Below the pieces are notes generated by a model. That model ran no database searches and had not been told where the DNA came from. It saw only the letters and a program-made list of their open reading frames with translations. From an uncultured Colwellia sp. (GTDB taxonomy: Bacteria > Pseudomonadota > Gammaproteobacteria > Enterobacterales > Alteromonadaceae), in the NCBI GenBank assembly GCA_913058395.1, contig CAJXQI010000022.1, positions 17,449-81,448 of the forward strand: 64,000 nt of DNA, given 5' to 3'. Position 1 is the first letter of the stretch; every line of letters begins with the position of its first letter. This document shows, piece by piece, positions 38,368 through 48,634 of this stretch. A program made the position numbers and the translations under genes.

Positions 38368-39507
38368 TTATGGATTAACGCTGACACCTAAAACGGTTTG
38401 CTTGCTAGCCCCTGTTACCGCTGGAATGTTACCGAAAATATTTTTATCAAAAGCGAGTGCTAACCAAGCAAATGCCATCGCCTCTAATGAATCACTATTT
38501 ATTTTTTTTGTATGAGTATTCATTACCGAATGCTTACTAAGCTTTTGATTTAACAATGAAACTAAGTGACTATTTTCCACACCACCGCCACATAGGTATA
38601 CGTCAGATTTCGTACTTAGTTGGCAAATATCATTCGCAATAGTTTCTGCGGTTAGGGCGGTTAATGTGGCTTGAATATCGGCTGATGGCAGGGATGTTTT
38701 TTCGGTAAAACTGGTTAACCATTGGCGATTAAAATACTCTCGACCGGTACTTTTTGGCGCGGATTGACTGAAATATTTATCATCGAGCATTTCTTGTAGT
38801 AATGGGACTGAAACAGTACCTGATTTTGCCCAACTACCATTTTCATCATACCGAGTACTATGGTGTTGCGAAAACCAATAATCCATTAACGCATTTCCTG
38901 GGCCAGTATCAAAACCAGTGGTTTGTTCGATAGCATTTTTAGGCAAAAAGGTAATGTTAGCGATACCGCCAATGTTAACAACAAATACGTCTTTTTCGGT
39001 TGAGCCAAAAATTGCTTGATGAAATGCAGGTACTAATGGCGCACCTTGGCCACCGAGAGCGATGTCTTTGGTGCGAAAATCACCGATAACACGAATATTG
39101 GTTAATACAGCTAAGGTTTGCAAACAACCTATTTGCAGGGTGAATGGTGCGGAAATTTCAGCATTTTTAACTGGGCGATGACGAATAGTTTGGCCATGAC
39201 AGCCAATTGCGTTGATATCGCTAGGGGAAAGTTGTTGCTGTGATAAAAATTGATTAATCGCTGCAGCAAATTTTTCAGCTAGCTCTACATGCAAGCTACC
39301 AGCACGATCAATTTCATTATCGCTTGGATTATATAGCTCAGTAATTTTGTTATGTGTTACGTCATCATATGCTTGATAATAACTGGCAATTAAATTTGCA
39401 CCGTTGGCCTGTTCAGTTTCAATCGCATCAAACTCAACAAGTGCAAGGTCAATGCCGTCAGCACTAGTGCCTGACATTAGACCAATATAAAGTGCTTTTT
39501 TACTCAT
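38368..39507 (-). CDS. anmK: Anhydro-N-acetylmuramic acid kinase
   Basis: A 379-residue sugar kinase of peptidoglycan recycling that converts anhydroMurNAc to MurNAc-6-phosphate. YIGLMSGTSADGIDLAL, GCHGQTIRHRP, IGDFRTKDIALGGQGAPLVP, NIGGIANITFL and FDTGPGNALMDYW are family signatures. ATG 39507 starts one base after the mepM stop; an in-frame ATG at 39519 is an alternative. The order anmK-mepM with divergent tyrS is common in gammaproteobacteria. Confidence 0.95.
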   Translation of the reverse strand: MSKKALYIGLMSGTSADGIDLALVEFDAIETEQANGANLIASYYQAYDDVTHNKITELYNPSDNEIDRAGSLHVELAEKFAAAINQFLSQQQLSPSDINAIGCHGQTIRHRPVKNAEISAPFTLQIGCLQTLAVLTNIRVIGDFRTKDIALGGQGAPLVPAFHQAIFGSTEKDVFVVNIGGIANITFLPKNAIEQTTGFDTGPGNALMDYWFSQHHSTRYDENGSWAKSGTVSVPLLQEMLDDKYFSQSAPKSTGREYFNRQWLTSFTEKTSLPSADIQATLTALTAETIANDICQLSTKSDVYLCGGGVENSHLVSLLNQKLSKHSVMNTHTKKINSDSLEAMAFAWLALAFDKNIFGNIPAVTGASKQTVLGVSVNP

Positions 39508-39508
39508 C

Positions 39509-40927
39509 TTAGTCTGCATTAATGGTTTTATCTTGCATTGACACTAATGCTTGTCGAGAGCCTGAAAGTTCAGCTAGGCGTTGTGATGCTAGCTTGTCGA
39601 ATTCACGTCGATATTTTTTACTGATCGGTTTGGCATCAGGTAATTTTACTGTTCTAGGATTACGATGAACACCGTTAAGTAAAAACTCATAATGTAAATG
39701 TGCGCCTGCAGCTTGTCCGGTACTGCCAACATAACCAATTACCTGTCCTTGCTTAACACGTTGGCCTTTTTTAACTGCGCGTTTTGAAAAATGTAAATAC
39801 TTAGTGACTATGCCATTGCCATGTTGAATGAAAACGTAGTTACCATTGTATTTACTATAAGTTGCATGGGTGACTTTACCATTACCTGCGGCAACTACCG
39901 GTGTACCAGTTTTTGCAGCATAATCTGTTCCACGGTGCGCTTTTATGCGTTTTGTAACCGGATGTCGGCGCTTACGTGTAAAATTAGAGCTAATATATTT
40001 AAAATTAACCGGTGCACGTAAAAAGGCTTTACGCATGCTTCTACCATCAGCTGAATAATATTCACCATCAGTAAAACGAATTGCTTGGAAAGTATCGCCT
40101 TGGTTAACGAATTCAGCTGCTAATATTTTACCAGTACCGATAAAGTCGCCTTCAATATATTGTTTTTCAAAGATTACATTGAAGCTATCGCCTTCACGAA
40201 TATCTAAAGCGAAATCGATATCCCAGCCAAAAACATTGGCTAAGTTTATAATTTGACCGTCATTTAACCCCGCAGTAGAAGCGGCATTCCAGAAGTTAGA
40301 TTTAATAATGCCTTGGGCAAAAGCTTCACGAGTTTCGACACTTTTGCTTTCTTTATGTGATTGGTATTGCTGATTTTGCAGGTTGACGAATAAGGTTTCT
40401 GTTTTTGACATTGGGTATTCCAATGAAATAAGTGTGCCTTTATCGTCTTTACCAATGCGTAGCGTATCGCCGACATTGAGTTTCTTCAGTAATTTGCTTT
40501 CTTGGCCTTTTGCCGTGATCACTTTGTGCGTAGTTGTGGCATTTAAGCCATTACGCTTAAATATTTTTGCTAAGGAATCACCACTTCTTACTTTCACTGA
40601 CTGCCAATTCAATTGTGCTGCGCTTTCATCAATGTCATTGATTTGATTTTCGGTCGTTGAGTTCTCATTATTTTGCTTAACGGTGATCGGCGCTAGCTGC
40701 TTGGCAGGTATTTGAATACTTGCTTCTACCGCTGACTTAGTGCCTTGCTCTGGCATGGCGACTTGGTATCTTTGCCCGGCTTTAAATTCGCCATTGGTAT
40801 TCGACGTGAGTTGATTAGTACCTTTTAGCGGCACCATCAATAAGAATAACACCATAGCAGCACAGGAGATGATAATTATTTGATGCTGTTTGGGTAAGGC
40901 AAAATATAAATTTTTTATATTTTTCAA
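39509..40927 (-). CDS. mepM: Murein DD-endopeptidase MepM-like (M23 peptidase)
   Basis: A 472-residue envelope enzyme: N-terminal membrane anchor (IIIISCAAMVLFLLMV), a LysM/OapA-like region (VRSGDSLAKIFKRNGLNATT), and a C-terminal LytM/M23 domain with zinc ligands in HRGTDYAAKTGTPVVAAGNG and GAHLHYEFLLNG. It cleaves peptidoglycan cross-links to allow wall growth. It is directly followed by anmK and is divergent from tyrS; a perfect palindrome lies 30 bases upstream. Confidence 0.92.
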   Translation of the reverse strand: MKNIKNLYFALPKQHQIIIISCAAMVLFLLMVPLKGTNQLTSNTNGEFKAGQRYQVAMPEQGTKSAVEASIQIPAKQLAPITVKQNNENSTTENQINDIDESAAQLNWQSVKVRSGDSLAKIFKRNGLNATTTHKVITAKGQESKLLKKLNVGDTLRIGKDDKGTLISLEYPMSKTETLFVNLQNQQYQSHKESKSVETREAFAQGIIKSNFWNAASTAGLNDGQIINLANVFGWDIDFALDIREGDSFNVIFEKQYIEGDFIGTGKILAAEFVNQGDTFQAIRFTDGEYYSADGRSMRKAFLRAPVNFKYISSNFTRKRRHPVTKRIKAHRGTDYAAKTGTPVVAAGNGKVTHATYSKYNGNYVFIQHGNGIVTKYLHFSKRAVKKGQRVKQGQVIGYVGSTGQAAGAHLHYEFLLNGVHRNPRTVKLPDAKPISKKYRREFDKLASQRLAELSGSRQALVSMQDKTINAD

Positions 40928-40956
40928 AAAGCTAAGACCTATAGATGAGAGTTTGT

Positions 40957-40972
40957 AACGACAATTGTCGTT
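40957..40972. promoter_or_regulatory. Perfect 16-bp palindrome between mepM and tyrS
   Basis: AACGACAATTGTCGTT is fully self-complementary and sits 30 bases upstream of mepM. Its half-site TGTCG also occurs in the palindrome over the nosR start site. The binding protein is unknown. Confidence 0.45.
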
Positions 40973-41085
40973 TACTATAACAAAATAATATCAACTGAAA
41001 CAATGATAGGGTTTTCACCGCGGTTGAATTTGCAGTAGAATTCGGCAATTAAATATTATTACCCCCCTTGTTTGGAGCCTAGTAA

Positions 41086-42285
41086 ATGTCAGATGTAAAC
41101 CAAGCGTTTTTAGAAATAAAACGTGGTGCAGAAGAAATTCTGCTAGAAGATGAATTGTTGGAAAAGCTAAAAAAAGGCAAGCCGCTAAAAATTAAAGCCG
41201 GTTTTGATCCAACAGCACCAGATTTACATCTAGGCCATACCGTTCTGATAAATAAGCTACGTCAATTTCAACAACAAGGCCATGAAGTCATTTTCTTGAT
41301 TGGTGATTTTACGGGCATGATTGGTGATCCAACGGGTAAAAACGTTACTCGTAAGCCGTTAACGAAAGAAGATGTCTTATCTAACGCTGAAACTTATAAA
41401 GAACAAGTGTTTAAAATTCTAGACCCCGCAAAAACAACGGTGGCTTTTAACTCAACGTGGATGGAAAAGTTAGGCTCTGCTGGCATGTTAAAACTCGCCT
41501 CGCGCCAAACCGTTGCTCGTATGATGGAGCGTGACGACTTTAAAAAGCGTTATGCTGGTGGCCAAGCCATTGCTATTCATGAATTTATGTACCCATTAGT
41601 TCAAGGTTGGGATTCAGTGGCGTTAGAAGCAGATGTTGAGCTAGGTGGTACCGATCAGAAGTTTAATTTACTGATGGGACGTGAGCTACAAAAGTCTGAA
41701 GGGCAACGTCCTCAAACAGTATTGATGATGCCGTTATTAGAAGGTTTAGATGGCGTGCAAAAAATGTCTAAATCGTTGAATAATTATATCGGTATTACTG
41801 ATGCACCAAACGAGATGTTTGGTAAAATCATGTCGATTTCTGATGTATTAATGTGGCGCTACTATGAATTATTGAGCTTCAAACCTATTGAAGTGATCAA
41901 TGGTTATAAAGAACAAATTGCTGCTGGCTCGAACCCACGTGATGTGAAAATTGATTTAGCAAAAGAGTTGATTGAACGCTTTCACGACGCTGCTGCTGCA
42001 GAAGCGGCTCATCAAGAATTCATTAATCGTTTCCAAAAAGGCGCATTACCAGACGATTTACCTGAAATGGATGTGGTTACTGAAAATGGTGAAATTGCCA
42101 TTGCTAACTTGTTAAAAGAAGCAGGCTTAGTGACTAGCACTTCTGACGCAATGCGTATGATAAAGCAAGGTGCGGCAAAAATTGAAGGCGAGAAAATTAC
42201 TGATAATAAGCTGGTAATCAGCGCAGGCTCTACTGCTGTTTATCAAGTGGGCAAGCGTAAGTTTGCAAAAATTACCGTTAAGTAG
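41086..42285 (+). CDS. tyrS: Tyrosyl-tRNA synthetase
   Basis: A 399-residue class I synthetase that charges tRNA-Tyr. The HIGH-type motif is DLHLGHTV, the KMSKS motif is QKMSKSLNN, and [15 protein letters not shown] lines the active site. A C-terminal S4 domain ([30 protein letters not shown]) binds tRNA. Length fits the shorter TyrRS type. TTGGAG before the ATG is the ribosome site, and an intrinsic terminator follows. Confidence 0.96.
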   Translation: MSDVNQAFLEIKRGAEEILLEDELLEKLKKGKPLKIKAGFDPTAPDLHLGHTVLINKLRQFQQQGHEVIFLIGDFTGMIGDPTGKNVTRKPLTKEDVLSNAETYKEQVFKILDPAKTTVAFNSTWMEKLGSAGMLKLASRQTVARMMERDDFKKRYAGGQAIAIHEFMYPLVQGWDSVALEADVELGGTDQKFNLLMGRELQKSEGQRPQTVLMMPLLEGLDGVQKMSKSLNNYIGITDAPNEMFGKIMSISDVLMWRYYELLSFKPIEVINGYKEQIAAGSNPRDVKIDLAKELIERFHDAAAAEAAHQEFINRFQKGALPDDLPEMDVVTENGEIAIANLLKEAGLVTSTSDAMRMIKQGAAKIEGEKITDNKLVISAGSTAVYQVGKRKFAKITVK

Positions 42286-42343
42286 GCGCTTTATTAAGCA
42301 CTAACTTTAGAATGTCGCATTGATTTCTTTGCGAATATTACAC

Positions 42344-42373
42344 AAAAAACCAGTATTGATTACTGGTTTTTTT
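42344..42373 (+). terminator. Intrinsic terminator of tyrS
   Basis: AACCAGTA (42348-42355) and TACTGGTT (42361-42368) with a 5-base loop, then a T tract. Confidence 0.88.
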
Positions 42374-42596
42374 ATGCCTTTTTTTCATGAAAAGTGTTTC
42401 GAACAACAAATATTAAATAAGCTTACGCATACTATTTTAAAATTAGTTCACATTTTAGTGAATTAACTTTCCTTTGTTTTACTGCCTAATTGTCACCTAT
42501 TTTTAAAAAGAAAATAGCAGTATATGGCATTGTTTTATTTGTAAATAATATGCTCATGCGGAGTTAAATTCATGTTCTAGAATTAAGTTCGCTTTA

Positions 42597-42610
42597 TTGA
42601 TCTAAGTCAG
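42597..42610 (+). promoter_or_regulatory. FNR/DNR-type box of the nosR promoter
   Basis: TTGATCTAAGTCAG matches TTGAT-N4-(A/G)TCAA with one mismatch in the DNR form. A good -10 hexamer TAATAT stands at 42632-42637, placing the box centre near -41.5 from a start at about 42645, the classic class II activator position. Confidence 0.7.
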
Positions 42611-42638
42611 TAACGCTAATTTCAATGGGCGTAATATA

Positions 42639-42655
42639 TGCGACATATTGTCGCA
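42639..42655. promoter_or_regulatory. Palindrome over the predicted nosR transcription start
   Basis: TGCGACATATTGTCGCA has perfect 7-bp arms with a 3-base centre. It begins just after the -10 and covers the predicted start site, where a repressor would block initiation. The regulator is unknown. Confidence 0.55.
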
Positions 42656-42706
42656 GTTAGCTAAACTTGGGAATAATCTATTTTTCAGCTTTCGACGACT
42701 TAACTT

Positions 42707-44860
42707 ATGGACTTAAGGTACTACGCAATAATGCTACTTTTTTTGTCGCACAGTAAAAAACACTTAACACTGTTTGCCTTGTTAATTCTCTGGCTAGTCC
42801 AGTTCTCTGCGCACGCTTTATTTGTCAGTGAGCCAAGAGATCCTTTACCTCTTATCAACGAATTTTTCCCACAAGCGACAAAAGTATCAGATAAAGTCGG
42901 TGACCCGCTTATTTGGACTATCTACAAACAAGATGAAGTTATTGGTTATGCATTTGAAACCAATGATTTAGCTAGAATACCAGCCTATTCAGGCGAACCG
43001 GTTAATATGTTAGTAGCGATGGACCCTAAAGGTGTTTATCTGGGTGCAAAAGTGCTTGAGCATCACGAACCTATTATTTTAGCAGGCATTCCAGAAAGTA
43101 AATTGTGGGCGTTTACCGACCAATATGCAGGCCTTAATGTTAGTGACCGTCTTAAAGTTGGTGGTAAAACCAAAGGTGAAATGATTCATCTAGATGGTTT
43201 GTCTGGCGCAACAGTTACCGTGATGGTGATGAATGTTGGCATCACTAAATCGGCAACTAAGGTTGCTCGCTCATTAGGTATTATTGACGAAGACCAAGAA
43301 ATTAAACAGCCAATGGCAACCGTGTTGCCAGATGTATATGAAAAAGCTGACTGGCAAACATTGGTTGGTGACGGCTCTATTCGAAAATTGTATTTGAATC
43401 GCAAAACGGTAGACGAAGCTTTTGTTGGCACAGAAGCTGAGCTTATTGAACAAGCTTCACCAGAGCAAAAGTCGGATATGTTTGCTGATATCTATTACGC
43501 GCAAGCTGATATTCCAACTATCGGCCGTAATATCTTAGGCGATAGCGAATATGAATGGATGATGAAAGCACTACAACCAGGAGAGCATGCCATTATTATG
43601 CTTGGTAATGGTTATTCATTTAAAGGTTCAGGTTATGTCCGCGGTGCTATATTCGACCGTATTCAAATTTTACAAAATGATAGTGCATTCACCTTCCGAG
43701 ACTTAGATCATACTCGCGTAACCGACCTATTTATTGATGGCGCTCCTCGTTTTCAAGAAATGTCTTTATTTATTGTTCGTGAACATCAAGATTTTAACCC
43801 TGGCGTTGATTGGGAATTTGAACTGTTAGTACGTCGCCAAATAGGCGCTGTAGATAGTGTTTTTACCAATTTTAGAGCTAATTACCACGGGCTAGAGCGC
43901 TATTTAGACCGTCCGCCGATTGTTTTACCTGAGCCTGAACTTACGCTTACCCAACAGGTTTGGCAGGAGAAGAATACTGAAGTGGTGATTTTATCAATAT
44001 TGATGATATTGCTACTGGCGACGTTATTTTTCCAAGATATATTAGTTAGACACCCAACTTTCATGCATAACTTCCGTCATGGTTTTTTAGTGGTTACTGT
44101 GGTCTGTATCGGTTGGATGTGGGGCGGACAGTTATCAGTAGTGAATGTGTTTACTTTCCTACAAGCCTTTATGTCTGATTTCTCGTGGGATTTATTCTTA
44201 CTGGACCCAGTTATATTTATGTTATGGGGCGCTGCTGCCGTCACTATGTTGTTATGGGGCCGCGCAGTTTACTGTGGTTGGTTATGCCCATTTGGTGCAT
44301 TACAAGAGTTGATCAATGTTTTTGCTCGCTACATAAAAATTCCTCAATTTGAATTACCTTGGGCTGTACATGAGCGCTTATGGGCAATTAAATATTTAGT
44401 ACTGCTAGGGTTATTCGCCTTATCACTGGATTCATTAGCCTTAGCAGAGCAATTTGCTGAAATCGAACCTTTTAAAACCACGTTTTTATTGAAGTTTGAC
44501 CGAGAATGGCCGTTTATTCTTTACGCAGCTATATTGTTAACGATTAACATATTTAATCGTAAGTTTTTCTGTCGCTATTTATGTCCATTGGGCGCAGCAC
44601 TTTCAACCAGTAATAGTGTGCGCTTATTCAGCTGGTTACGCCGTCGTAAAGAATGTGGTCAGCCATGTAAAACCTGTGCGAAAGAATGTGAAATACAAGC
44701 GATTAATCCTGATGGTGAAATCAACATGCGTGAATGCCACTACTGTTTAGACTGTCAGGTAACCTATTTTAATGATGATAAATGTCCACCATTAAAAAAA
44801 CAAAAATATAAAAATAATAAGTACAAAGAACAAGAGATTGCGGCAGTAAATGTCGGATAA
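42707..44860 (+). CDS. nosR: Nitrous oxide reductase regulatory and electron-transfer protein NosR
   Basis: A 717-residue membrane protein. After a signal or first helix comes a periplasmic FMN-binding domain with the flavinylation motif SGATVT (in [14 protein letters not shown]), then several helices, two cysteine motifs [13 protein letters not shown] and [13 protein letters not shown], and a C-terminal ferredoxin-like part ([35 protein letters not shown]). NosR is thought to pass electrons to NosZ and is needed for nos expression. It heads nosRZDFYL. ATG 42707 is used; ATG 42731 is possible. Confidence 0.95.
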   Translation: MDLRYYAIMLLFLSHSKKHLTLFALLILWLVQFSAHALFVSEPRDPLPLINEFFPQATKVSDKVGDPLIWTIYKQDEVIGYAFETNDLARIPAYSGEPVNMLVAMDPKGVYLGAKVLEHHEPIILAGIPESKLWAFTDQYAGLNVSDRLKVGGKTKGEMIHLDGLSGATVTVMVMNVGITKSATKVARSLGIIDEDQEIKQPMATVLPDVYEKADWQTLVGDGSIRKLYLNRKTVDEAFVGTEAELIEQASPEQKSDMFADIYYAQADIPTIGRNILGDSEYEWMMKALQPGEHAIIMLGNGYSFKGSGYVRGAIFDRIQILQNDSAFTFRDLDHTRVTDLFIDGAPRFQEMSLFIVREHQDFNPGVDWEFELLVRRQIGAVDSVFTNFRANYHGLERYLDRPPIVLPEPELTLTQQVWQEKNTEVVILSILMILLLATLFFQDILVRHPTFMHNFRHGFLVVTVVCIGWMWGGQLSVVNVFTFLQAFMSDFSWDLFLLDPVIFMLWGAAAVTMLLWGRAVYCGWLCPFGALQELINVFARYIKIPQFELPWAVHERLWAIKYLVLLGLFALSLDSLALAEQFAEIEPFKTTFLLKFDREWPFILYAAILLTINIFNRKFFCRYLCPLGAALSTSNSVRLFSWLRRRKECGQPCKTCAKECEIQAINPDGEINMRECHYCLDCQVTYFNDDKCPPLKKQKYKNNKYKEQEIAAVNVG

Positions 44861-44906
44861 AAATTTTTCTATTAACACCAAACGAATAAATCAACGGAGA
44901 ACGTTA

Positions 44907-46796
44907 ATGAGTAACAACGAAGAAAATGCAAATAAGAATGAGTTGGAGAATGCCGACAGACGTAAATTTTTCGGCAAAACAGCATTAGTTGGCGCTGGTG
45001 CCGTTGCGGCTCCAATGACTGCAGCTATGTTCGCTTCAACAGCGCAAGCAAATGCAAAAGAATATGCTAATAGCCCAGTAGTTCACCCAGGTGAATTAGA
45101 TGAGTACTATGGCTTCTGGTCAGGTGGTCATTCTGGTGAAGTTCGTATTATGGGTATCCCATCAATGCGTGAATTAATGCGTATTCCAGTATTTAACACT
45201 GACTCAGCAACAGGCTGGGGCTTAACTGAAGAATCTAAGCGTGTTAAAGGCGACAGTGCTGATATCATGATGGGTGATTCTCATCATCCTCATATGAGTA
45301 TGACTGATGGTAAGTATAACGGTAAGTATGTATTTATTAATGATAAAGCTAACTCCCGTGTAGCACGTATTCGTTGTGACATTATGAAATGTGACAAAAT
45401 GCTTACGGTACCAAACGTACAAGCAGTTCACGGTTTACGCGTGCAAAAAGTACCGTATACTAAATATGTTGTTTGTAATGGTGAATTTGAAATTCCAATG
45501 AATAACGATGGTAAAGATGGCATGAAAGATGTCAGCACTTACCGTTCTTTATACAACGTAATTGACGCAGAAACTATGGAAATGGCTTTCCAAGTTATGG
45601 TTGATGGTAATTTAGATAATACTGATGCTGATTTTGATGGCAAATACTTTGCGTCTACATGTTATAACTCAGAAATGGGCATGAACTTAGGCGAAATGAT
45701 CACTGCAGAGCGTGACCATGTTGTTATATTTAGCTTAGCTGCTTGTGAAGCTGCACTTAAAGCCGGTAAATTTAAAACTTACAACGGTAACAATGTACCA
45801 GTATTAGACGGTCGTAAAGGCTCTGAATTAACGCGCTATATCCCAGTACCAAAATCACCTCATGGTTTGAATACTTCGCCAGAAGGTAAGTACTTCATGG
45901 CAAATGGTAAGTTATCACCAACAGTAACGGTAATTTCAATTGCTAAATTAGACGATTTATTCGCTAATAAAATTAAGCCACGTGACACTGTTGTAGCTGA
46001 GCCTGAGTTAGGTTTAGGTCCATTGCACACTGCGTTTGATGGCCGCGGTAACGCTTACACTACTTTATTCCTAGATAGCCAAATTGCTAAATGGAATGTT
46101 GAAGATGCGATTAAAGCTTACAAAGGCGAAAAAGTTAACTACATTCGTCAAAAATTAGATGTTCATTACCAACCAGGTCATAACCATACAACACAAGGTG
46201 AATCTCGTGATGCAGATGGTAAATGGTTAGTTGTTCTATGTAAGTTCTCTAAAGATAGATTCTTACCAACAGGACCACTTAAACCAGAAAATGATCAATT
46301 AATTGATATTTCTGGCGATGAAATGAAACTTGTTCATGACGGACCAACATTTGCTGAACCGCATGACTGTATCATGGTACACCGCAGTAAATTGAAGCCT
46401 AAGAAAGTTTGGACTCGTGATGATGCTATGTTCGCTGAAACATTAGCAATTGCGAAGCGTGATGGCGTTAATACTACAACAGACAATAAAGTTATTCGTG
46501 ATGGTAACAAAGTACGTGTATATATGACGTCTATTGCACCAACTTACGGCATGAACGAATTTACGGTTAAGTTAGGTGATGAAGTTACGGTTATCGTAAC
46601 TAACCTTGACCAAGTAGAAGATGTAACACATGGTTTCTGTATGACTAACCACGGTGTACAAATGGAAATTGGTCCTCAACAGACTTCTTCTATTACTTTT
46701 ACTGCTAACAAGCCAGGCGTTCAGTGGTATTACTGTAACTGGTTCTGTCACGCGCTACACATGGAAATGCGCGGTCGCATGTTTGTTGAAGCGTAA
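44907..46796 (+). CDS. nosZ: Nitrous oxide reductase, clade I, Tat-exported
   Basis: A 629-residue periplasmic multicopper enzyme reducing N2O to N2. A twin-arginine signal ([20 protein letters not shown]) marks clade I. CuZ ligands are visible in [10 protein letters not shown] and AEPHDCIMV, with further His in NHTTQG and PLHTAF. The C-terminal cupredoxin domain has the CuA set [19 protein letters not shown] and EDVTHGF. ATG 44907 has CGGAG upstream and gives the correct signal peptide; the frame opens earlier at 44850, overlapping nosR. Degenerate copies of its 3' end follow. Confidence 0.97.
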   Translation: MSNNEENANKNELENADRRKFFGKTALVGAGAVAAPMTAAMFASTAQANAKEYANSPVVHPGELDEYYGFWSGGHSGEVRIMGIPSMRELMRIPVFNTDSATGWGLTEESKRVKGDSADIMMGDSHHPHMSMTDGKYNGKYVFINDKANSRVARIRCDIMKCDKMLTVPNVQAVHGLRVQKVPYTKYVVCNGEFEIPMNNDGKDGMKDVSTYRSLYNVIDAETMEMAFQVMVDGNLDNTDADFDGKYFASTCYNSEMGMNLGEMITAERDHVVIFSLAACEAALKAGKFKTYNGNNVPVLDGRKGSELTRYIPVPKSPHGLNTSPEGKYFMANGKLSPTVTVISIAKLDDLFANKIKPRDTVVAEPELGLGPLHTAFDGRGNAYTTLFLDSQIAKWNVEDAIKAYKGEKVNYIRQKLDVHYQPGHNHTTQGESRDADGKWLVVLCKFSKDRFLPTGPLKPENDQLIDISGDEMKLVHDGPTFAEPHDCIMVHRSKLKPKKVWTRDDAMFAETLAIAKRDGVNTTTDNKVIRDGNKVRVYMTSIAPTYGMNEFTVKLGDEVTVIVTNLDQVEDVTHGFCMTNHGVQMEIGPQQTSSITFTANKPGVQWYYCNWFCHALHMEMRGRMFVEA

Positions 46797-47100
46797 TAGT
46801 TGATAATCGCGTGATATGAACAGGACAGGTTCTGTCACGCAGTTACACAATACAAGCAAGCATGGAAATGCGCGGTCGCATGTTTGTTGAAGCGTAATAG
46901 TTGATAGTCGCGAGATATGAACAGAACAGGTTCTGTCACGCAGTTACACAATACAAATAAGCATGAAAATTCGTGGTTACATGTTGGTTGAAGCGTAATA
47001 GTTGATAATCGCGTGATATGAATAGAACAGGTTCTGTCACGCCGTTATACAATACAAATAAGCATGAAAATGCGTGGTTACATGTTGGTTGAAGCCTAAT
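46741..47100 (+). repeat. Tandem repeats derived from the nosZ 3' end
   Basis: The last 56 bases of nosZ plus flank (46741-46827) are followed by three related units starting at 46828, 46929 and 47030, all opening with GGTTCTGTCACGC. Units two and three are exactly 101 bases; the first unit lacks 14 bases that the later ones have inserted after the CACGC segment. Each unit keeps a short frame from ATG to TAA corresponding to [11 protein letters not shown], changed to MKIRGYMLVEA and MKMRGYMLVEA in later copies. The units look like duplicated coding sequence now decaying in the nosZ-nosD gap. Confidence 0.9.
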
Positions 47101-47138
47101 CTTTTGTCATTAAGGCTAATTCAGCTAATATAATAAAA

Positions 47139-47156
47139 TTGTGACTTATATCACAA
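47139..47156. promoter_or_regulatory. CRP-type binding site upstream of nosD
   Basis: TTGTGACTTATATCACAA contains a perfect TGTGA-N6-TCACA CRP consensus. It lies about 95 bases before the nosD ATG, so nosDFYL probably has its own CRP-responsive promoter. Confidence 0.75.
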
Positions 47157-47171
47157 CTTTATTACACTTAG

Positions 47172-47185
47172 TTAACCCAGATCAA
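47172..47185 (+). promoter_or_regulatory. Possible FNR/DNR-type box upstream of nosD
   Basis: TTAACCCAGATCAA matches TTGAT-N4-ATCAA in 8 of 10 positions and lies 16 bases after the CRP-type site. Weak on its own; the context makes it plausible. Confidence 0.4.
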
Positions 47186-47251
47186 AGCATAACATTTAAT
47201 CGATGTTATGCTTTTCCTTCTTATATAAGGCTAAAAAAGATTTTCTTTGAT

Positions 47252-48634
47252 ATGCATAAAAAATTCTTTGCTTATTTATTGTTGTTCACCGCTACTTCAT
47301 TGTCGGCACATGGCAAAACGGTCATGGTTTCACCAAAAGATAATTTACAACAAGTGATCAACACCAGTTCTGATGGCGATATTGTAAAATTAGTCGCAGG
47401 TCACTATGTGGGTAACTTTGTCATTTCCAAACAAATTACCTTACGCGGTAGTAATGAAGGCGGCAAGCAAGGCAGCATTATTGATGCGCAAGGTCATGGG
47501 CATGCATTGGTGCTAAAAAACTCACACATTACTATCGATAATCTAAATATTGTCAATTGGGGCGATGATCTTACTGAGCAAAACTCAGGTATTTACTCCC
47601 ACGAAAAAGTAGATCATAACAAAGCTGATGGTCTAATTATTTCGAATAATAGGCTTTCGGGAAGTGGTTTTGGAATTTGGCTAAACCATGTCACTAATAC
47701 TCAAGTTTTCAATAATAAAGTTAAAGGGAATTTAGCATTACGCTCGGCAGATAGAGGTAATGGTATTCAAGTTGCAAACGTCACTCATAGCCATGTTTTT
47801 GATAATGAAACGTCTCAAACACGTGATGGTGTTTATGTGATTTCTAGTCAAAATAATCTAATAGAAAACAATGTTATGCATGACTTACGTTATGGCATTC
47901 ATTATATGTACTCGTACGATAATACGGTGATAAATAATACGGCTTATAACACTCGCGCAGGTTATGCGCTAATGAGTTCACGTCGTTTAACCATTAAAGA
48001 CAATAAAACCTCCGATTCAGAAGATTATGGTTTTTTACTCAATTTCATCACTGAATCGACCTTTGAAGGGAATTATATTAAAGACGTTTGGACCAAACCG
48101 GAAAATAAAGTGTTGGGTCGAGACGGTAAAGGCTTATTTGTTTATAACTCAGCCTATAACACTATTAAAAATAATCGTATTGATACCGCCGAAATTGGTA
48201 TTCACTTAACCGCAGGATCTGAAAATACTAAGGTATATGGCAATAGCTTTATTAATAACCCAGTGCAAGTGAAATACGTCTCTAATAAAAAACAAGAATG
48301 GAGCTTTGAAGGAAAAGGCAACTATTGGAGCAACTATTTAGGCTGGGATATGAATGGCGATAATATTGGCGACGTTATCTTTGAACCAAATGATGGTATT
48401 GACCAATTGATTTGGCAGTATCCTGAAATGAAAATGATCATGGACAGCCCTGTCGTTCTGATATTGCGTTGGATACAAAAAGAATTCCCAGTATTAAAAC
48501 CGCCGGGTGTTAAAGACAGCTTTCCACTAATGCGGTCGTCAGCAGCACCGAAAAAAGCAGGTCATATCGCGTCATCACTACAAGTAAGTGATGGTCAGTC
48601 AGAAGTTCATGCGAACAAGGCAAATCAACCATAA
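47252..48634 (+). CDS. nosD: Nitrous oxide reductase maturation protein NosD
   Basis: A 460-residue periplasmic protein with a signal peptide (MHKKFFAYLLLFTATSLSAHG) and a right-handed parallel beta-helix of CASH/NosD repeats, seen as recurrent N-N-x-(I/V) rungs (for example NNRLSGSGFGIWLNH, NNVMHDLRYGIHYMYSYDNT). It acts with the NosFY ABC transporter in delivering sulfur and copper for the CuZ centre of NosZ. ATG 47252 is chosen because it starts the signal peptide; the frame opens earlier inside the CRP-type site. Confidence 0.93.
   Translation: MHKKFFAYLLLFTATSLSAHGKTVMVSPKDNLQQVINTSSDGDIVKLVAGHYVGNFVISKQITLRGSNEGGKQGSIIDAQGHGHALVLKNSHITIDNLNIVNWGDDLTEQNSGIYSHEKVDHNKADGLIISNNRLSGSGFGIWLNHVTNTQVFNNKVKGNLALRSADRGNGIQVANVTHSHVFDNETSQTRDGVYVISSQNNLIENNVMHDLRYGIHYMYSYDNTVINNTAYNTRAGYALMSSRRLTIKDNKTSDSEDYGFLLNFITESTFEGNYIKDVWTKPENKVLGRDGKGLFVYNSAYNTIKNNRIDTAEIGIHLTAGSENTKVYGNSFINNPVQVKYVSNKKQEWSFEGKGNYWSNYLGWDMNGDNIGDVIFEPNDGIDQLIWQYPEMKMIMDSPVVLILRWIQKEFPVLKPPGVKDSFPLMRSSAAPKKAGHIASSLQVSDGQSEVHANKANQP

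Larger units (their letters stand above)
42286..42706. other. Intergenic region tyrS / nosR
   Basis: About 420 bases without a gene, holding the tyrS terminator, an AT-rich stretch and the nosR promoter elements described separately. The predicted nosR leader is about 60 bases. Confidence 0.6.

Noticed and set aside
46861..47099. Short peptide genes in the nosZ-derived repeats
   Set aside because: The ATG-to-TAA frames of 11 codons follow from the duplication and have no separate ribosome sites.
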